Assembly: GCF_029784155.1 (NCBI RefSeq)
Contig: NC_073691.1
Span: forward strand, 137,590,409 to 137,654,408
Origin: Uranotaenia lowii
Lineage: Eukaryota > Arthropoda > Insecta > Diptera > Culicidae
Length of the DNA: 64,000 bases
Direction of reading: 5' to 3'
Below the pieces are notes generated by a model that was not told the DNA's origin, made no database searches, and saw only the letters and a program-made list of their open reading frames with translations. Positions within the stretch are counted from its first letter, which is position 1, and each line of letters opens with the position of its first letter. The position numbers and the translations under genes are program-made. Below, in pieces: positions 46,882 through 57,416 of this stretch.

Positions 46882-48145
46882 TGTTTTGGGGCCGGAACAC
46901 AATTTCGGACGCGAATAGAAAACCGAAAACACTTTTTGATTACAATTAATCAAACAACTTTATTCGGTACGAGTAGCGGTTTATTGGGCGATGTGTAGTA
47001 CACGGCGGATTGGTTTGAACTGTGTTCATAATTGCGTTGTGTAAAAAGTGGCAAGCAGGAGAACGTTCTGTTTATCCTACACTAGTGAAGAAATAGTTTG
47101 TAGTGGTGAACATTATGGAGAGGAATTAGCAAAAACTTTTAACTTGAGTGTTTCTACGCTCTGCGCTCTGCATTGAACAGAGCATAATTCTCACGAAAGC
47201 CTTTTTAGATCACTTTCGGGGTGATCAACTTTTGACGTATGCAGCGTTGCCAACCTTCCAGATTTTTCTGGAATCTTCCAGATTTTTATGTGTCATCCAG
47301 AAATACAGACTTCATGTTGTCTGGTCCAGACTTTTCATAAATTATCCAGATTTGTCCAGAAATTTCTATAAGCTCGTCATATGCTTTTATATAACACTTT
47401 CTCATCAAATCCTCAAGAGGATCAACTTCAATGACTCTGTCATGAAGAATTAGACTATCTTGAACCCACAAAATGCTATTAACAGAAAACACCTATCGAT
47501 TCTGCCGCTTACCGCATGTTTCCCAAACCTTATCAGTTGTGACATCGTTCATGAAATTGATCAAAAATTCAGAGAGCTGCGGATCATCGACTTTTCGGAT
47601 TACTCTTCAGACGAAAGAGCCAGTGTGGTTTTGTTTTGGAACAAGATCTTGACCACGACTGGATGTTCCGCAGAAATGGCTTTCCTGCATCTGAGGAAGT
47701 TTATTCCAAGCCTTCTAGCACCTTCTAGCTTTACCTCACTCGTCAGCTTCTGTCGAGCGCTTGTTTTCTGAGTATAATATAAATAAGACCAAATCAAGGA
47801 ATAGGTTGAACGTTTCGACCATGCGTGGAATATTGGCAACATAAAAACCATGTTGAGCTTAACTCTGAGGATAATGAACTGGTGAATATTTCTGCTACTA
47901 TTAAATCTAAGTACAATGTCGCAATGTATAATCGGAAGTAATTACAATGTAACCATATTGCTTGTTGTCAACCGTTATGTAAAAAGACTTAAATAAAATT
48001 TCATTTTCAACTATCCAGACAAATCCAGACTTTTTTATTGCCAACTTCCAGAATTTACTAAAAAAACACCTGGCAACCCTGGACGTATGTCTGTTCTCGT
48101 TTCTTTACTGTACACTACCACTGACTTGCTAACCTTTACCTAACA
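46882..48145 (-). repeat. 5' LTR of the BEL element, split by a hAT insertion
   Basis: LTR sequence occupies 46882-47241 and resumes at 48090 after a second copy of the 8-base duplication. Without the insertion it is about 416 bases and nearly identical to 40681-41097. As the upstream LTR it would carry the promoter, so the insertion probably disturbs transcription; no TATA box could be fixed. Confidence 0.88.
47242..48081 (+). mobile_element. hAT-derived element in the BEL 5' LTR
   Basis: 840 bases flanked by a perfect 8-base duplication GACGTATG (47234-47241 and 48082-48089). The ends are CAGCGTTGCCA and the inverse of CAGGGTTGCCA, hAT-type terminal repeats. Near the right half the plus strand encodes the conserved C-terminal dimerisation region of hAT transposases, PHSSASVERLFSEYNINKTKSRNRLNV (about 47735-47815), preceded by related sequence with an in-frame TAG and a frame change. 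The catalytic domain is missing. It is therefore a deleted derivative mobilised by a transposase encoded elsewhere. Confidence 0.88.
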
Positions 48146-48150
48146 CCCTC

Positions 48151-48442
48151 TTCAGGTTTAACTAATAAAAATGGGAAAAAACCAAGTCTCAACGTGCATG
48201 CGAAGGCTTGGGAAAATCCCCGAAATTCAAATACTTGTTCTTCTCCTTCATTATCTGATCCTAACAATTTTGTTGATTTGGGTGAGATAACTGAGGAAAA
48301 ATTAAAATTTTTGCATAAAAATTTAATGGAAATGATGCAACTTATGTTGAAAGCAAATTCAATGTTTGAAGCTTTCCAAACTTCTTTTAACTATGCTAAC
48401 AAAATTATTATGACTTTACGATTCCCTCATGGATCCAAATAG
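48151..48442 (+). pseudogene. Jockey ORF1, last segment
   Basis: Resumes ORF1 after the BEL element's right target duplication. It is open to the stop TAG at 48440-48442 and shows a Ser/Asn-rich linker and a helical tail (EEKLKFLHKNLMEMMQLML). Joining it to 40680 across one copy of CCCTC keeps the reading frame, which supports the borders assigned to the BEL element. Confidence 0.75.
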
Positions 48443-48455
48443 ATGTTAAAATATT

Positions 48456-51079
48456 ATGAATTGGAACGCTAGATCTTTGCTGGCTAACCAAGATGAGTTC
48501 TTTTTATTTTTGAAAACCCTAAACATACATATTGCTGCCATCACTGAAACTTTTTTAAAGCCGGACAATAACTTGAAAAGCAATGCTTTCTTTAAAATTT
48601 TGCGAAATGATCGACTTGATCGACGAGGTGGGGGTGTAGCTATTGTCATCAATAGTCGTCTCAAATTTAGACTTCTTCCTTCTTTCAATACCAAAGTCTT
48701 AGAAACAATTGGCATTGAATTAGAAACGTCTATGGGGAAAATTATAATTATTGCCGCATATTTGCCTTTTCAATGCAGCGGTGAACAGAAAAAATTTTTG
48801 AAGGGAGATTTACAAAAACTCACCAGAAACAAATCTAATTTTTTTTATTATTGGTGACTTTAATGCAAAACACCGATCTTGGAATAATATTTCATCAAAT
48901 TCAAATGGGAATATTTTATTAATGACTGCTCTGCTCTGTTGAATATCCTAATGGGCAAACTTGTTTCTCTTCGATTAGAAATCCTTCCACAATTGATTTG
49001 GTTCTAACGGATTTAGGCGAGCATTGTAGTCAATTAGTTACTCATGCGGACCTCGATTCAGACCACCTTCCAGTAACTTTTTCTTTATCCCAAAGTCCCA
49101 TTGAAAACCCTTGAAAATCAACTTTTAACTTTCAAAAAGCTGACTGGGAGCGATATAGGAATTTTATTGAACGTAATTTAGATGTAAACGTTCCACTGAA
49201 TTCAATTGAAGATATTGATTTGGCTGTAGAAAATTTGACAACTTCAACAGTCAATGCTAAAGCCGCTTCAATACCCAAAGTTAAACATAAATTTAATCAA
49301 CCTTTAATTGATGATGATCTTCAGTTTTTGATACGACTGAAAAACATTCGTCGACGCCAATATCAACGTACTAGTGATCCTTATTTGAAATTTATTTATT
49401 GCGACCTTCAAAAAGAGAGCAAACGTCGTTTAAATTTTATCCGTAATGAAAATTTTGCTAAAGCAGTAGAGGACATAAAACCCTACTCAAAGCCGTTTTG
49501 GAAATTAACTAAAATTCTGAAAAAGCCCCAGAAGCCTACTTCCTACTTTGAAAGATGGGGATAAACTTCTTTTAACTAACGCAGAAAAAGCTCAAAAATT
49601 AGCCCAACAGTTTGAGTCTGCTCATGATTTTAATTTAAACGTTGTTAGTCCAATTGATGCTCAAATTTCCCTTGAATTTGATGATATTTTTTCTAAGCAA
49701 AATGTATTAGAAAGTTCCTGTGAGACAAATATTGATGAACTTAAATTGATTTTCAAAAAATTTAAAAATATGAAAGCTCCGGGGGAAGATGGGATTTTCT
49801 ATATTCTTATTAAAAAGTTGCCTGAAAGCACTTTAAATTTTTTTAGTTAAAATCTTCAATAAATGTTTTCACTTGGCTTATTTTCCCAATAAATGAAAAA
49901 ATGCCAAAGTAACTCCAATTTTGAAACCTGGAAAAAGTGCTCCAGAGCCTTCAAGTTATCGACCAATTAGTTTGCTTCCTTCTTTAAGTAAACTATTTGA
50001 GAGAGTTATTTTGAATAGAATGATGATTCACATTAATCAGAATTCTATTTTCCCTGATGAACAATTTGGTTTTCGTCATGTAAATTCTACTACACATCAA
50101 CTTTTGAGTGTAACTAATATGATTAACGCTAGCAAATCTGAAGGTTATTCAACTGGTGTTGCTCTTCTTGATATTGAAAAAGCATTTGACAGTGTTTGGC
50201 ACAAAGGTTTAGTAGCTAAATCAGCTCGATTTGATTTTCCTGTATATCTCACTAAAATTATTCAAAATTATTTGACTAGCCGAACCTTACAAGTAAGCTA
50301 TCAAAATTTATGCTCTGAAAGGACTCCCATTAGAGCTGGGGTTCCTCAGGGCAGTATACTTGGGCCGATTTTATACAATATTTTTACTTCTGATCTTCCT
50401 GATGTACCAGAAGGAAAAGGTAGAAGATTATTTGCTGATGATACTTTGCTTTCAGCCAAAGGTCAAAATTTACGGGTGGGACGCAGTAGGTTGCAACAAA
50501 ATTTAAATTCCCTTTTGAATTACTTGAAAATGTGGAAAATTTCTCCTAACGCTTCCAAAACTCAACTTATTTTATTTCCCCATAAGCCAAGAGCTAAATT
50601 TTTTAAAACCTAATGAAAATCATTCCATAACTTTTAATGGGGTTTCATTAGAATGGTCTGATCACGTGAAGTACTTGGGACTTACACTTGATCGGAATCT
50701 TACTTTTAAAAATCACATTGAAGATATTCAATCTAAATGTAATAAATACACTAAATCTCTTTATTCTCTCATCAACAGGAAATCCAGGTTGTGTCTGCGA
50801 AATAAGATGCTAATCTACAAACAGGCGTTTCGACCAGCGATAATGTATGCAGTTCCGATTTGGTCTAGCTGCTGCGCGACGAGGAAAAAAGCCATCCAGA
50901 GGATTCAAAACAAGGTTCTGAAAATGATTTTGCGGCTTCCACCTTGGCACAGCACCGAAGATCTTCATCGGATTGAGGGCATTGAATCGATCGAAGAGAT
51001 GGCCAACAAAATCATCTACAACTTCAGAGGCAAATCGATGCAGTCTTCCATCGCAGAGATTCGTTCTCTTTATAATTAG
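48456..51079 (+). pseudogene. Jockey ORF2 (endonuclease and reverse transcriptase)
   Basis: Degenerate copy of the Jockey polyprotein. It begins MNWNARSLLANQDE (endonuclease Asn) and ITETFLKP (Glu). A GDFNAKHRSW block and DSDHLPV follow in other frames, completing the endonuclease. The reverse transcriptase (about 49900-50620) shows SYRPISLLPSLSKLFERV, GFR, VALLDIEKAFDSVWH, GVPQGSILGPILYNIF and the catalytic FADDT (50431-50445). A C-terminal segment (50666-51079) ends WSSCCATRKKAIQRIQNKVLK...SLYN. At least four frameshifts (near 48845, 49555, 49845, 50610) and premature stops (for example 49113) make it inactive. A start at 48443 that overlaps by frameshift is also possible, as Jockey ORF2s commonly begin a few codons before NWN. 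Confidence 0.88.
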
Positions 51080-51118
51080 TTTTATTTTAGGATATTGTTA
51101 AGTTTTAATTTTAAGTTA

Positions 51119-51130
51119 AGATAGCGTCCC
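51119..51130 (+). repeat. Right target-site duplication of the Jockey element
   Basis: AGATAGCGTCCC, identical to 38749-38760. Its last three bases (CCC) are also the first bases of the inverted-repeat element that follows. Confidence 0.85.
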
Positions 51131-51699
51131 AAGTAACACAGATCAATCTAACTAGCATTTATTATGGTTTTATTACGGCTTTCATGTGCTGCTCGTTCTA
51201 TGAAGGTTTTATTATGGTCATGCAAAATGCTTATATTCTTGAATCGACCATCTGTTTTCAGATAGTTTTGAAAACGCTCATAAATCTTCCATAAATCTTT
51301 CTGTTTTAGTTATTTAGAAAGAGTTAGAAATGCTATGTTTAAACTCTAATAAAACACAAACTTAGAAGTTTGCTCCAAGCTTTCTTTTGCATGTTCTTTA
51401 ACACGTTCGTCGCCACGTCACCCATATATGGGTGACGGCTCTCTTAAGCAAGGTTGCCGCTCAGTTCTGCCACGCGTTGTAAATCTGAAGCTCTCTCGCT
51501 TTACTTTCATGCTCTGAGATTTTTTTTGGGCGACGAACGTGTTAAAAGCACTCAGTGCCTGATTATTAAACCGCCATAAAACTTAGTGACAGTTCTTGAT
51601 CAAGATGTCAAAACAGGACACGCTCAGATTAGATAGCACATAGTTGAATTGGAATTCCCATTTTTACACATTTTTGATAAGTTCTGTGTGTTGATTTTG

Positions 51700-52260
51700 A
51701 GTTAAAATAATAAAAAATTATAAAAATCCAAGAAAACTTCGAATTACCGGAAGTGGAATAAATACTTCTACAATATGAGTATTGAGTGAAAGGGTTTAAA
51801 AAGGAGGAACAAAATTTGTTGCTTGACGCCATCATTAATACAAGATGGCGGCTTCCGCTTCAATTTTCAAAGTTGTAAATAACTGAAAATATCATGAAAC
51901 CTTCTTAATATTGTTATTAGGTGAAAGTAATAAACGAGTAGATGCCGAATTTCGCTGTCCGTCGCCATCTTAAATTCCAAGATAGCGGCTACCACTCAAC
52001 TTGAAAATACTGTAAATGACTGAAAATTGCCTCAAACCCTTACAATATGGGTATGAGTTGAAAGAGATGAACCAGTAAAAGTCGAAGTTCGTTATTTGAC
52101 GCCATCCAAATTCAAGATGGCGGTTTCCGCTGAACCTTAAAATGTTGTATATGACTTATAATTCTATGAAACCCCAACAATATTGGTATTGGGTTAAAGG
52201 TCTAAATGAGTAGTAGTCGATTTTCTCTTTTCCTTTACTCTGAAATGCTGTAAGTGACCC
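51700..52260 (-). repeat. Left array of the ~135 bp repeat
   Basis: Three to four units in minus orientation, marked by GACGCCAT and CAAGATGGCGG(C/T)TTCCGC at about 51845, 51978 and 52118 (spacing 133 and 140). Between them lie TTGAAA-TGTAAATGACTGAAA and CAATAT(G/T)GGTATT-GGTT phrases that are the inverse of the right array. Confidence 0.75.
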
Positions 52261-52284
52261 AAAGTCGCACAACAATACAATACA

Positions 52285-52560
52285 GACAATACAGATCCCG
52301 ATCGTTTTTGGCAACATTCGATTTTCTAAACATCCGATTTTGGCACATGTCCCTAAATCAAACAAATAACAGAAACAACATAAACTTATAGTTTTCGCTT
52401 TAATAGGACCAATACAATTTAGACATATTAGCATGATAGATATAATACAATGACATAAATAGCAAATATGGCAAAAAACAAAAACTATCGGAAAAACACG
52501 AAAAGTGCTAAATGCATCAAAAACGTGATAAAAAATGTAGTACTAAGTGAAAACAAAGTT
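52285..52560 (+). repeat. Repeat family B, copy 2
   Basis: Centre of the inverted-array element. Shares CGATTTTGG, CTTATAGTTTTCGCT, AGGACCAATACAATTTAGAC and AAAAGTGCTAAATGCATCAA with 37791-38170. Confidence 0.55.
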
Positions 52561-52689
52561 GGGAAAAAAAATCGTTCGATTTTGACAACACAAAATGTTC
52601 GAGCGGGTTGTCAGAAACAATCAGGGTCTGGTTCTTCTAGTTTATCCCTTTCAACGAATACCAATATTGTAAAGGTTTCGTGCTGTTTT

Positions 52690-53580
52690 TAGTCATTTGC
52701 AGAATTTTAAAGCTCAATGGAAGCCACCATCTTAGATTTTAAGATGTCGTTTGATAGAAAACTTCGACTTTTACTCGTTTGATCCTTTCACACAATGCCT
52801 ATATTGTGGGAGTTTCATGCAATTTTCAGTGTTTAACAGCATTTTAAAGTTCAGTGAAAGCCGCCATCTTGGATTTCAAGGTGCACCTGATAACGAAATT
52901 TGACTTCTTCTAGGTTAGCCCTTTTAGCCAATACCCATATTGTGGGGGTTTCATGTGATTTTTAGATATTTACAGCATTTTTAGGTTCAGCGAAAGTCGC
53001 CATATTGGATTTCAAGATGATCTGATAGAGAAAGTCACTTAAACTGATTAAGCCATTTTACCCAATGACCATATTGTGGGAATTTCTAGTGACTTACAAT
53101 GATTTCAATCATTTTATAGTTCAGTGGAAGCCGCAATGTTGGATTTCAAGATGACGCCTGATAGCGAAATTTGTATTCTACTCGTTGATCCCTTTCAAGT
53201 TATACCCATATTGTGGGAGTTCAACGTGATTTTCAGTGATTAACAGCGTTTTAAAGTTCAGTGGAAGCCGCCATCTTGGATTTCATGTTTGCGTCGAAAA
53301 GAAAAAAATCAGCTTCTTCTAGTTTAAGCCCTTTCAACCAATACCCATATAGTGGTTGTTTAATGCGACTTTAAAAAATTTCAGCGGATGCCGCCATCTT
53401 GGATTTCAAGATGGCGTCTGATAACGAAATTCGACTTCTACTCGTTTAGCCCTTTCATCCAATACCCATTTTGTTGGGGTTTCATGCGATTTCAAATCAT
53501 TTACAACATTTGAAAGATCAGCAGAAGCCGCCATCTTGGATTTCAAGATGGCGTCAGACAACGAAATTTGACTTTAACTC
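52690..53580 (+). repeat. Right array of the ~135 bp repeat
   Basis: Seven units marked by GCCGCCATCTTGGATTTCAA or variants at about 52719, 52860, 52996, 53129, 53269, 53390 and 53528 (spacing 141, 136, 133, 140, 121, 138). Each unit contains ACTCGTTTAGCCCTTTCA, CCAATACCCATATTGTGGG and TTTCATGCGATTTTCAGTG-type phrases. Where well preserved, GCCATCTTGGATTTCAAGATGGC forms an 8-base-pair hairpin with a 7-base loop. Confidence 0.85.
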
Positions 53581-53737
53581 ATGATTTATTCCACGGGTGA
53601 TTAACAACCAATCCGATTTTATTTAAAATGTCTGTCCTCATTTACTTTACTAAGGATTAACAACTCAGAAATGAGGAACTCATCCTAAGCGTGTAATTGG
53701 TTGGCTTGCGAGAGAAACGTCAAATCGAATTGACTAA

Positions 53738-54715
53738 GGGGCCGTTCACTAATTACGTAAGCACGATTTTGGAATTTTTCAACTCTCCCTCACCCCCTGG
53801 TAAGACAAAGTAAGATTTTTCAAAACCCCCCCTCCCCCCTTGTAAGATCTTACGTTTTTTAATCTTTGAGAAATTGACACGTTATTATCAAAAAAAGCTT
53901 GTAAAATAGGTAACAATAATTTTCAGTAATTTCCACAATCGAAAAAACTACATAAAATATAAGTACCGATTTAAAAAAGAGAGATCAGGTTAGCACAAGG
54001 TACCATAAAAAATTGTTATGTTCTTACCTGCAAATCATGAAAATTAAAAAAAAAAATTCTACACTTCTAGAATTATGGCAAAAATGTTTACCGACAATCA
54101 CGTTGTCTACTAACCTAAAAGCTCAGACTCATTCAGCGGTAAGCGATAAAGTTTTTGTTAAATCGCTAGTAAAATGTATAGTAGGTAGTGTCTATCACTG
54201 AAAAAACTGTCTAGAAATTCATTATTTAATGCGCCTAATATTGATTTTTAAAGATTTTTTATGGATGAAGTCATTTTCGAAATATGATGGATTCAACTCG
54301 TGGTGTCACAACGCGCCATTTTCCTTTTTGTTTCTTTAAATTTCTCAATTAAAAAGATTGTTTTGATGGAAGTGAAAAGTGACAATCTTTTTTAATAATG
54401 TGATTTAGTGTTTTTAAAGCATGTTGGTTTAAATTGGTTATCTATAAATTTAATAGAACCTGCCATTTTTTTTATTAATTTAAAGAGATTCAGAGATTAA
54501 TAACATAACATCAAAATTTACCAACAAATAGGTAGTGAGTAAAAAAAAACCTGAGTAATATGGTTTCGTATGGCTGTGGCTGTGATGAATTTTTAATGTT
54601 ACATTTCTTACGTAAGATTTTTGGAAACCCCCCCTACCCCCCTAGTAAGAGATCGTAAGCAAATGTGAAAACCCCCCACCTCCCTTATGTGCTTACGTAA
54701 TTAGTGAACAGCCCC
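53738..54715. mobile_element. Harbinger-like MITE, TAA duplication
   Basis: 978 bases between TAA at 53735-53737 and 54716-54718. The ends are GGGGCCGTTCACTAATTACG and the inverse of GGGGCTGTTCACTAATTACG, followed on both sides by TAAGCAC or TAAGCACAT. The 3-base TAA duplication fits PIF/Harbinger transposases. Subterminal C-rich runs (CCCCCCCTCCCCC near 53827 and CCCCCCTACCCCC near 54631) mirror each other. There is no coding sequence. Confidence 0.8.
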
Positions 54716-55684
54716 TAACGCTATGTTGGTTGCAAAATCGAAGGGCACAAAATGACGCCATGTTGATGGATTCACAACGCAAGCATTGGAAAATATTTTT
54801 TCAGGCCCATTTTCCATCAATTCCATCATGATTGACCATCAGATTTGACGAGGCGCATTTATTTGAAGATACTGTTTCATACACATTTTACCTAAAATCT
54901 TGAATGGCAGTACAAAAGAGGCTCATAATATGGTTAAAACATTGGTATTTTGGCTATTAATTCTACCAGATCACATCTCAATAATGCAATCATCATTCAT
55001 CAACCATTATGGTTGCTGGAAAAAATAAAAATAAAACTCCGAGAACTCACAGAATCGGAAAAAAACAAAAATTCCTAACATGTTTAATAATAGCTTTTTA
55101 AAAGCTGATTGATGACATTGATTTTGGCTTTATTATAGTCCAGGTGATGTTATAGAATGCGCTTTAGCTTTTTATGAAGATTAATGCTATAGTCCAAACG
55201 AAATTTTGCTGACCATAATAAAGCTAAAATTGTTAATTGGGGTGGGATCCATTTTTGGCTGTTTGATGAACTTTTTGTCTAATTTTTGGGGGGTAAGGGG
55301 TGGTAAAAACATTTCAATGGAACAAACAAATCCACGGACGTCTTCGTAACTCGTCGAGCTGAGTCGATTGGTATATATAAAGTGGGGTCTTGGACCCTTA
55401 ATTAATGATATCCCCAACTGACCGTTCGCTATGTCTTTCTGTAAGAAAGCCGGAAAGAAAAGTATGTGTTTTATTGAATCTTTTGCAATTTTTTTACAAC
55501 ACTCTCAAGATAGTGTTTAATTCAAGTTTTAGCAAAACTTTCAGGGCTCTTTTAAAACACACAATAAATGAAGCATTTCCTATGTAACAATAAAACCGTT
55601 TTAAAAGTTGGATGCTATGGAAAAGTCTTTATAAAACAATATAAAAATCATAAAATCCAATTAGCTTAATCGGTGTTACTTGGG

Positions 55685-57283
55685 AATTGATCGAAATTCT
55701 ATTATTTTTTTTATAAGTGATGTTGTCATATACAAAAGCCATTTCTACAAAAACCAATAAAAATCATAATTTTCAAAAAAAAATCCCTAATGATGCAATA
55801 CAAACAACATAAACAATTGACAAAAGTAAATTGTCGTAATTCTCTTCATTTTTTTTTCCTAACGACATATTTACGCTATCTCTCCTGGAGCAGAGATGTC
55901 TTAAGGTGGAAAAATTCTTAATAGCAATGAGGATTTTTCCGGTATTGGATATTTTTCAAGAGCCTTTTCGTAGTTTCTAACAAAATTGAAAAATCCTGAG
56001 TAGGTAGACGAAAGAAAGCGCCAACTTCAAAAGTTTTATCGTAAATTGAAACAAATAATTGTTGTGCGTACTTGTATGAGATTTTTTTTTAAAATTTTCA
56101 GAGTCCTTCCAAACCTTGAGGGGACCTGTATGTCCTGTTACTGTTATAACTTTCGCTTTCGTCCGTTTCCAATTTGATTTATTTACTATCCTCGGTTACT
56201 AGGCAAAATAGCTGAAAGCAAATTGCTCATACAACCAATTTCATCGGTGCACATCAAAACAAACTTCCCCGGTCACCATCACCATTTCAAAGTCGACTCG
56301 ACAACCGCTTTCAACCCCTCTCACTAATCCAACCAATCAGACTGAAAGCATTCGCATGGAAATAGCTCCCAGAAGCACGACGAGAAACTCACTGATGATG
56401 CTTTTTCTCCACGAATTATCATCGTAGGTTGAGGTTCCATGGAATGACAGATTTTCCACCCAGAGCGGACACAGAGCTTTGAAAAAAAAAAGATTCCAGG
56501 AAAAGGAAAAAAATCATCCGCATTCAAATTTTACGAGCTGCAGTGTCCAGATCGACAGCCGCCTCGAACCGTATCGAATTCGAAATTTTTGATTGCAGTA
56601 AATATAAAGCCTTTACCAAACTGAGCTTGACTTAGTTCGGTTGATACTTTCCTTAAATCGATAAAGAATAAAAAAGTGTTTGATAAATCAGAATATGGAA
56701 ATTGCTCGCAAGAATTCATCAATCATATAAAAGTTTAGATTCATTTGATCGGTCTCAATCAGTAAATCTTTTACCAACTGATCACAAATCGGCCGCAGCC
56801 TATATTATATTTCGATTGTTTTTCATCAAAAAGCTTTAAAAAAAATAGCTGTTTTTCTAGGAGACATGATATGATGAGATAAAAATCTTTATCTCTTTAA
56901 TTTTCCTATTGAATGCTTGAAAGAAATTGATCTTAAGTAAGATTACTAATTTTTTTAACACTTTTGGAACCTCTTAGTTGATGGAAAAGCACAAACAAAA
57001 AGTCCTTAAAAAAGTATGTAAAATTTCAAATGCTGACATCCAAAAATACGTTAAAAGTTGACTCGAAACAGTGTCATCTATTGCGCCGTTCAAAAGTTAC
57101 AAATCAAATTTTCAAGTACCCAGTTTTCGAAAAGGTGTGATAGTATATTAACAAATCAATAATAAAACTAATCTTGAATAAACGGGTTCAATTTATTGCT
57201 AGATAAATGCTATAAGAGTTACTTTTGACTGGACAGAATTTCACTTCCTTTATTTTATACGATTTTTGCTTGTTGACTTTTTT
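55685..57283. other. Unassigned sequence
   Basis: A less AT-rich island at 56130-56590 has minus-strand frames of about 65 codons without motifs. The rest is AT-rich. No exon or RNA gene can be supported. Confidence 0.3.
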
Positions 57284-57416
57284 CTGTGAGTGAAAGAACT
57301 TTTTTTTATTTACGTAACGTTTCGGGTTACTTTTTTTCTCCCATCATCAGATGTCCTCCAGAATAACCCGAAACGTTACGTAAATTTAAAAATAAAAAAA
57401 GTTGTTTCACTCACCG
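57284..57416. repeat. Palindromic element with a hammerhead-like core
   Basis: A perfect 21-base inverted pair (57309-57329 with 57364-57384, centred on CGTAACGTTTCGGGTTA) sits inside longer imperfect arms that run from GTGAGTGAAA at the left to TTTCACTCAC at the right. The 34-base loop, read on the minus strand, contains CTGATGATGGG. It is followed 13 bases on by CCCGAAAC, the conserved words of the hammerhead ribozyme core. Confidence 0.7.

Larger units (their letters stand above)
40681..48145 (-). mobile_element. BEL/Pao LTR retrotransposon lacking reverse transcriptase
   Basis: Bounded by two LTRs of about 417 bases and a 5-base target duplication CCCTC (40676-40680 and 48146-48150). Coding is on the minus strand, so the 5' LTR is the right one. 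A primer-binding-like TGGTCCTTCGAACCGG lies next to it and a purine-rich GGCGGGCGGC precedes the left LTR. The internal 5.8 kb holds a gag-protease frame (43070-45274), a 1.6 kb leader rich in TTCTGAC words, and 2 kb downstream. No reverse transcriptase, RNase H or integrase could be recognised, so it is non-autonomous. The LTRs differ at only about two positions, so the insertion is young. Confidence 0.88.
38761..51118 (+). mobile_element. Jockey-clade non-LTR retrotransposon with nested insertions
   Basis: Between the two copies of AGATAGCGTCCC lie a 5' untranslated region, ORF1 (gag-like), ORF2 (endonuclease and reverse transcriptase) and a short AT-rich 3' end. The native element is about 4.3 kb once the nested piggyBac-like MITE (39531-40136) and BEL element (40681-48145) with their duplications are subtracted. 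The presence of the 5' region suggests a full-length insertion. Both ORFs now carry stops and frameshifts, so it is inactive. Confidence 0.85.
51128..55684. mobile_element. 4.6 kb inverted-repeat element with inverted satellite arrays
   Basis: Left terminus CCCAAGTAACACAGATCAAT, right terminus the inverse of CCCAAGTAACACCGATTAAG. Inside are a left array of a ~135-base unit in minus orientation (about 51700-52260), a centre related to 37791-38170, a right array in plus orientation (about 52690-53580), and a nested Harbinger-like MITE (53738-54715). Motifs such as TTTATTATGG recur near both ends. No transposase was found, and no target duplication is apparent (left flank ends AGATAGCGT, right flank starts AATTGATCG). 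Confidence 0.7.

Noticed and set aside
47286..47492. Minus-strand open frame as a coding sequence
   Set aside because: It is a shadow of the hAT remnant, whose recognisable protein is on the plus strand.
51700..53580. CRISPR-like array
   Set aside because: Repeats are ~135 bases, diverged, tandem without unique spacers, in inverted blocks, and the genome is eukaryotic.
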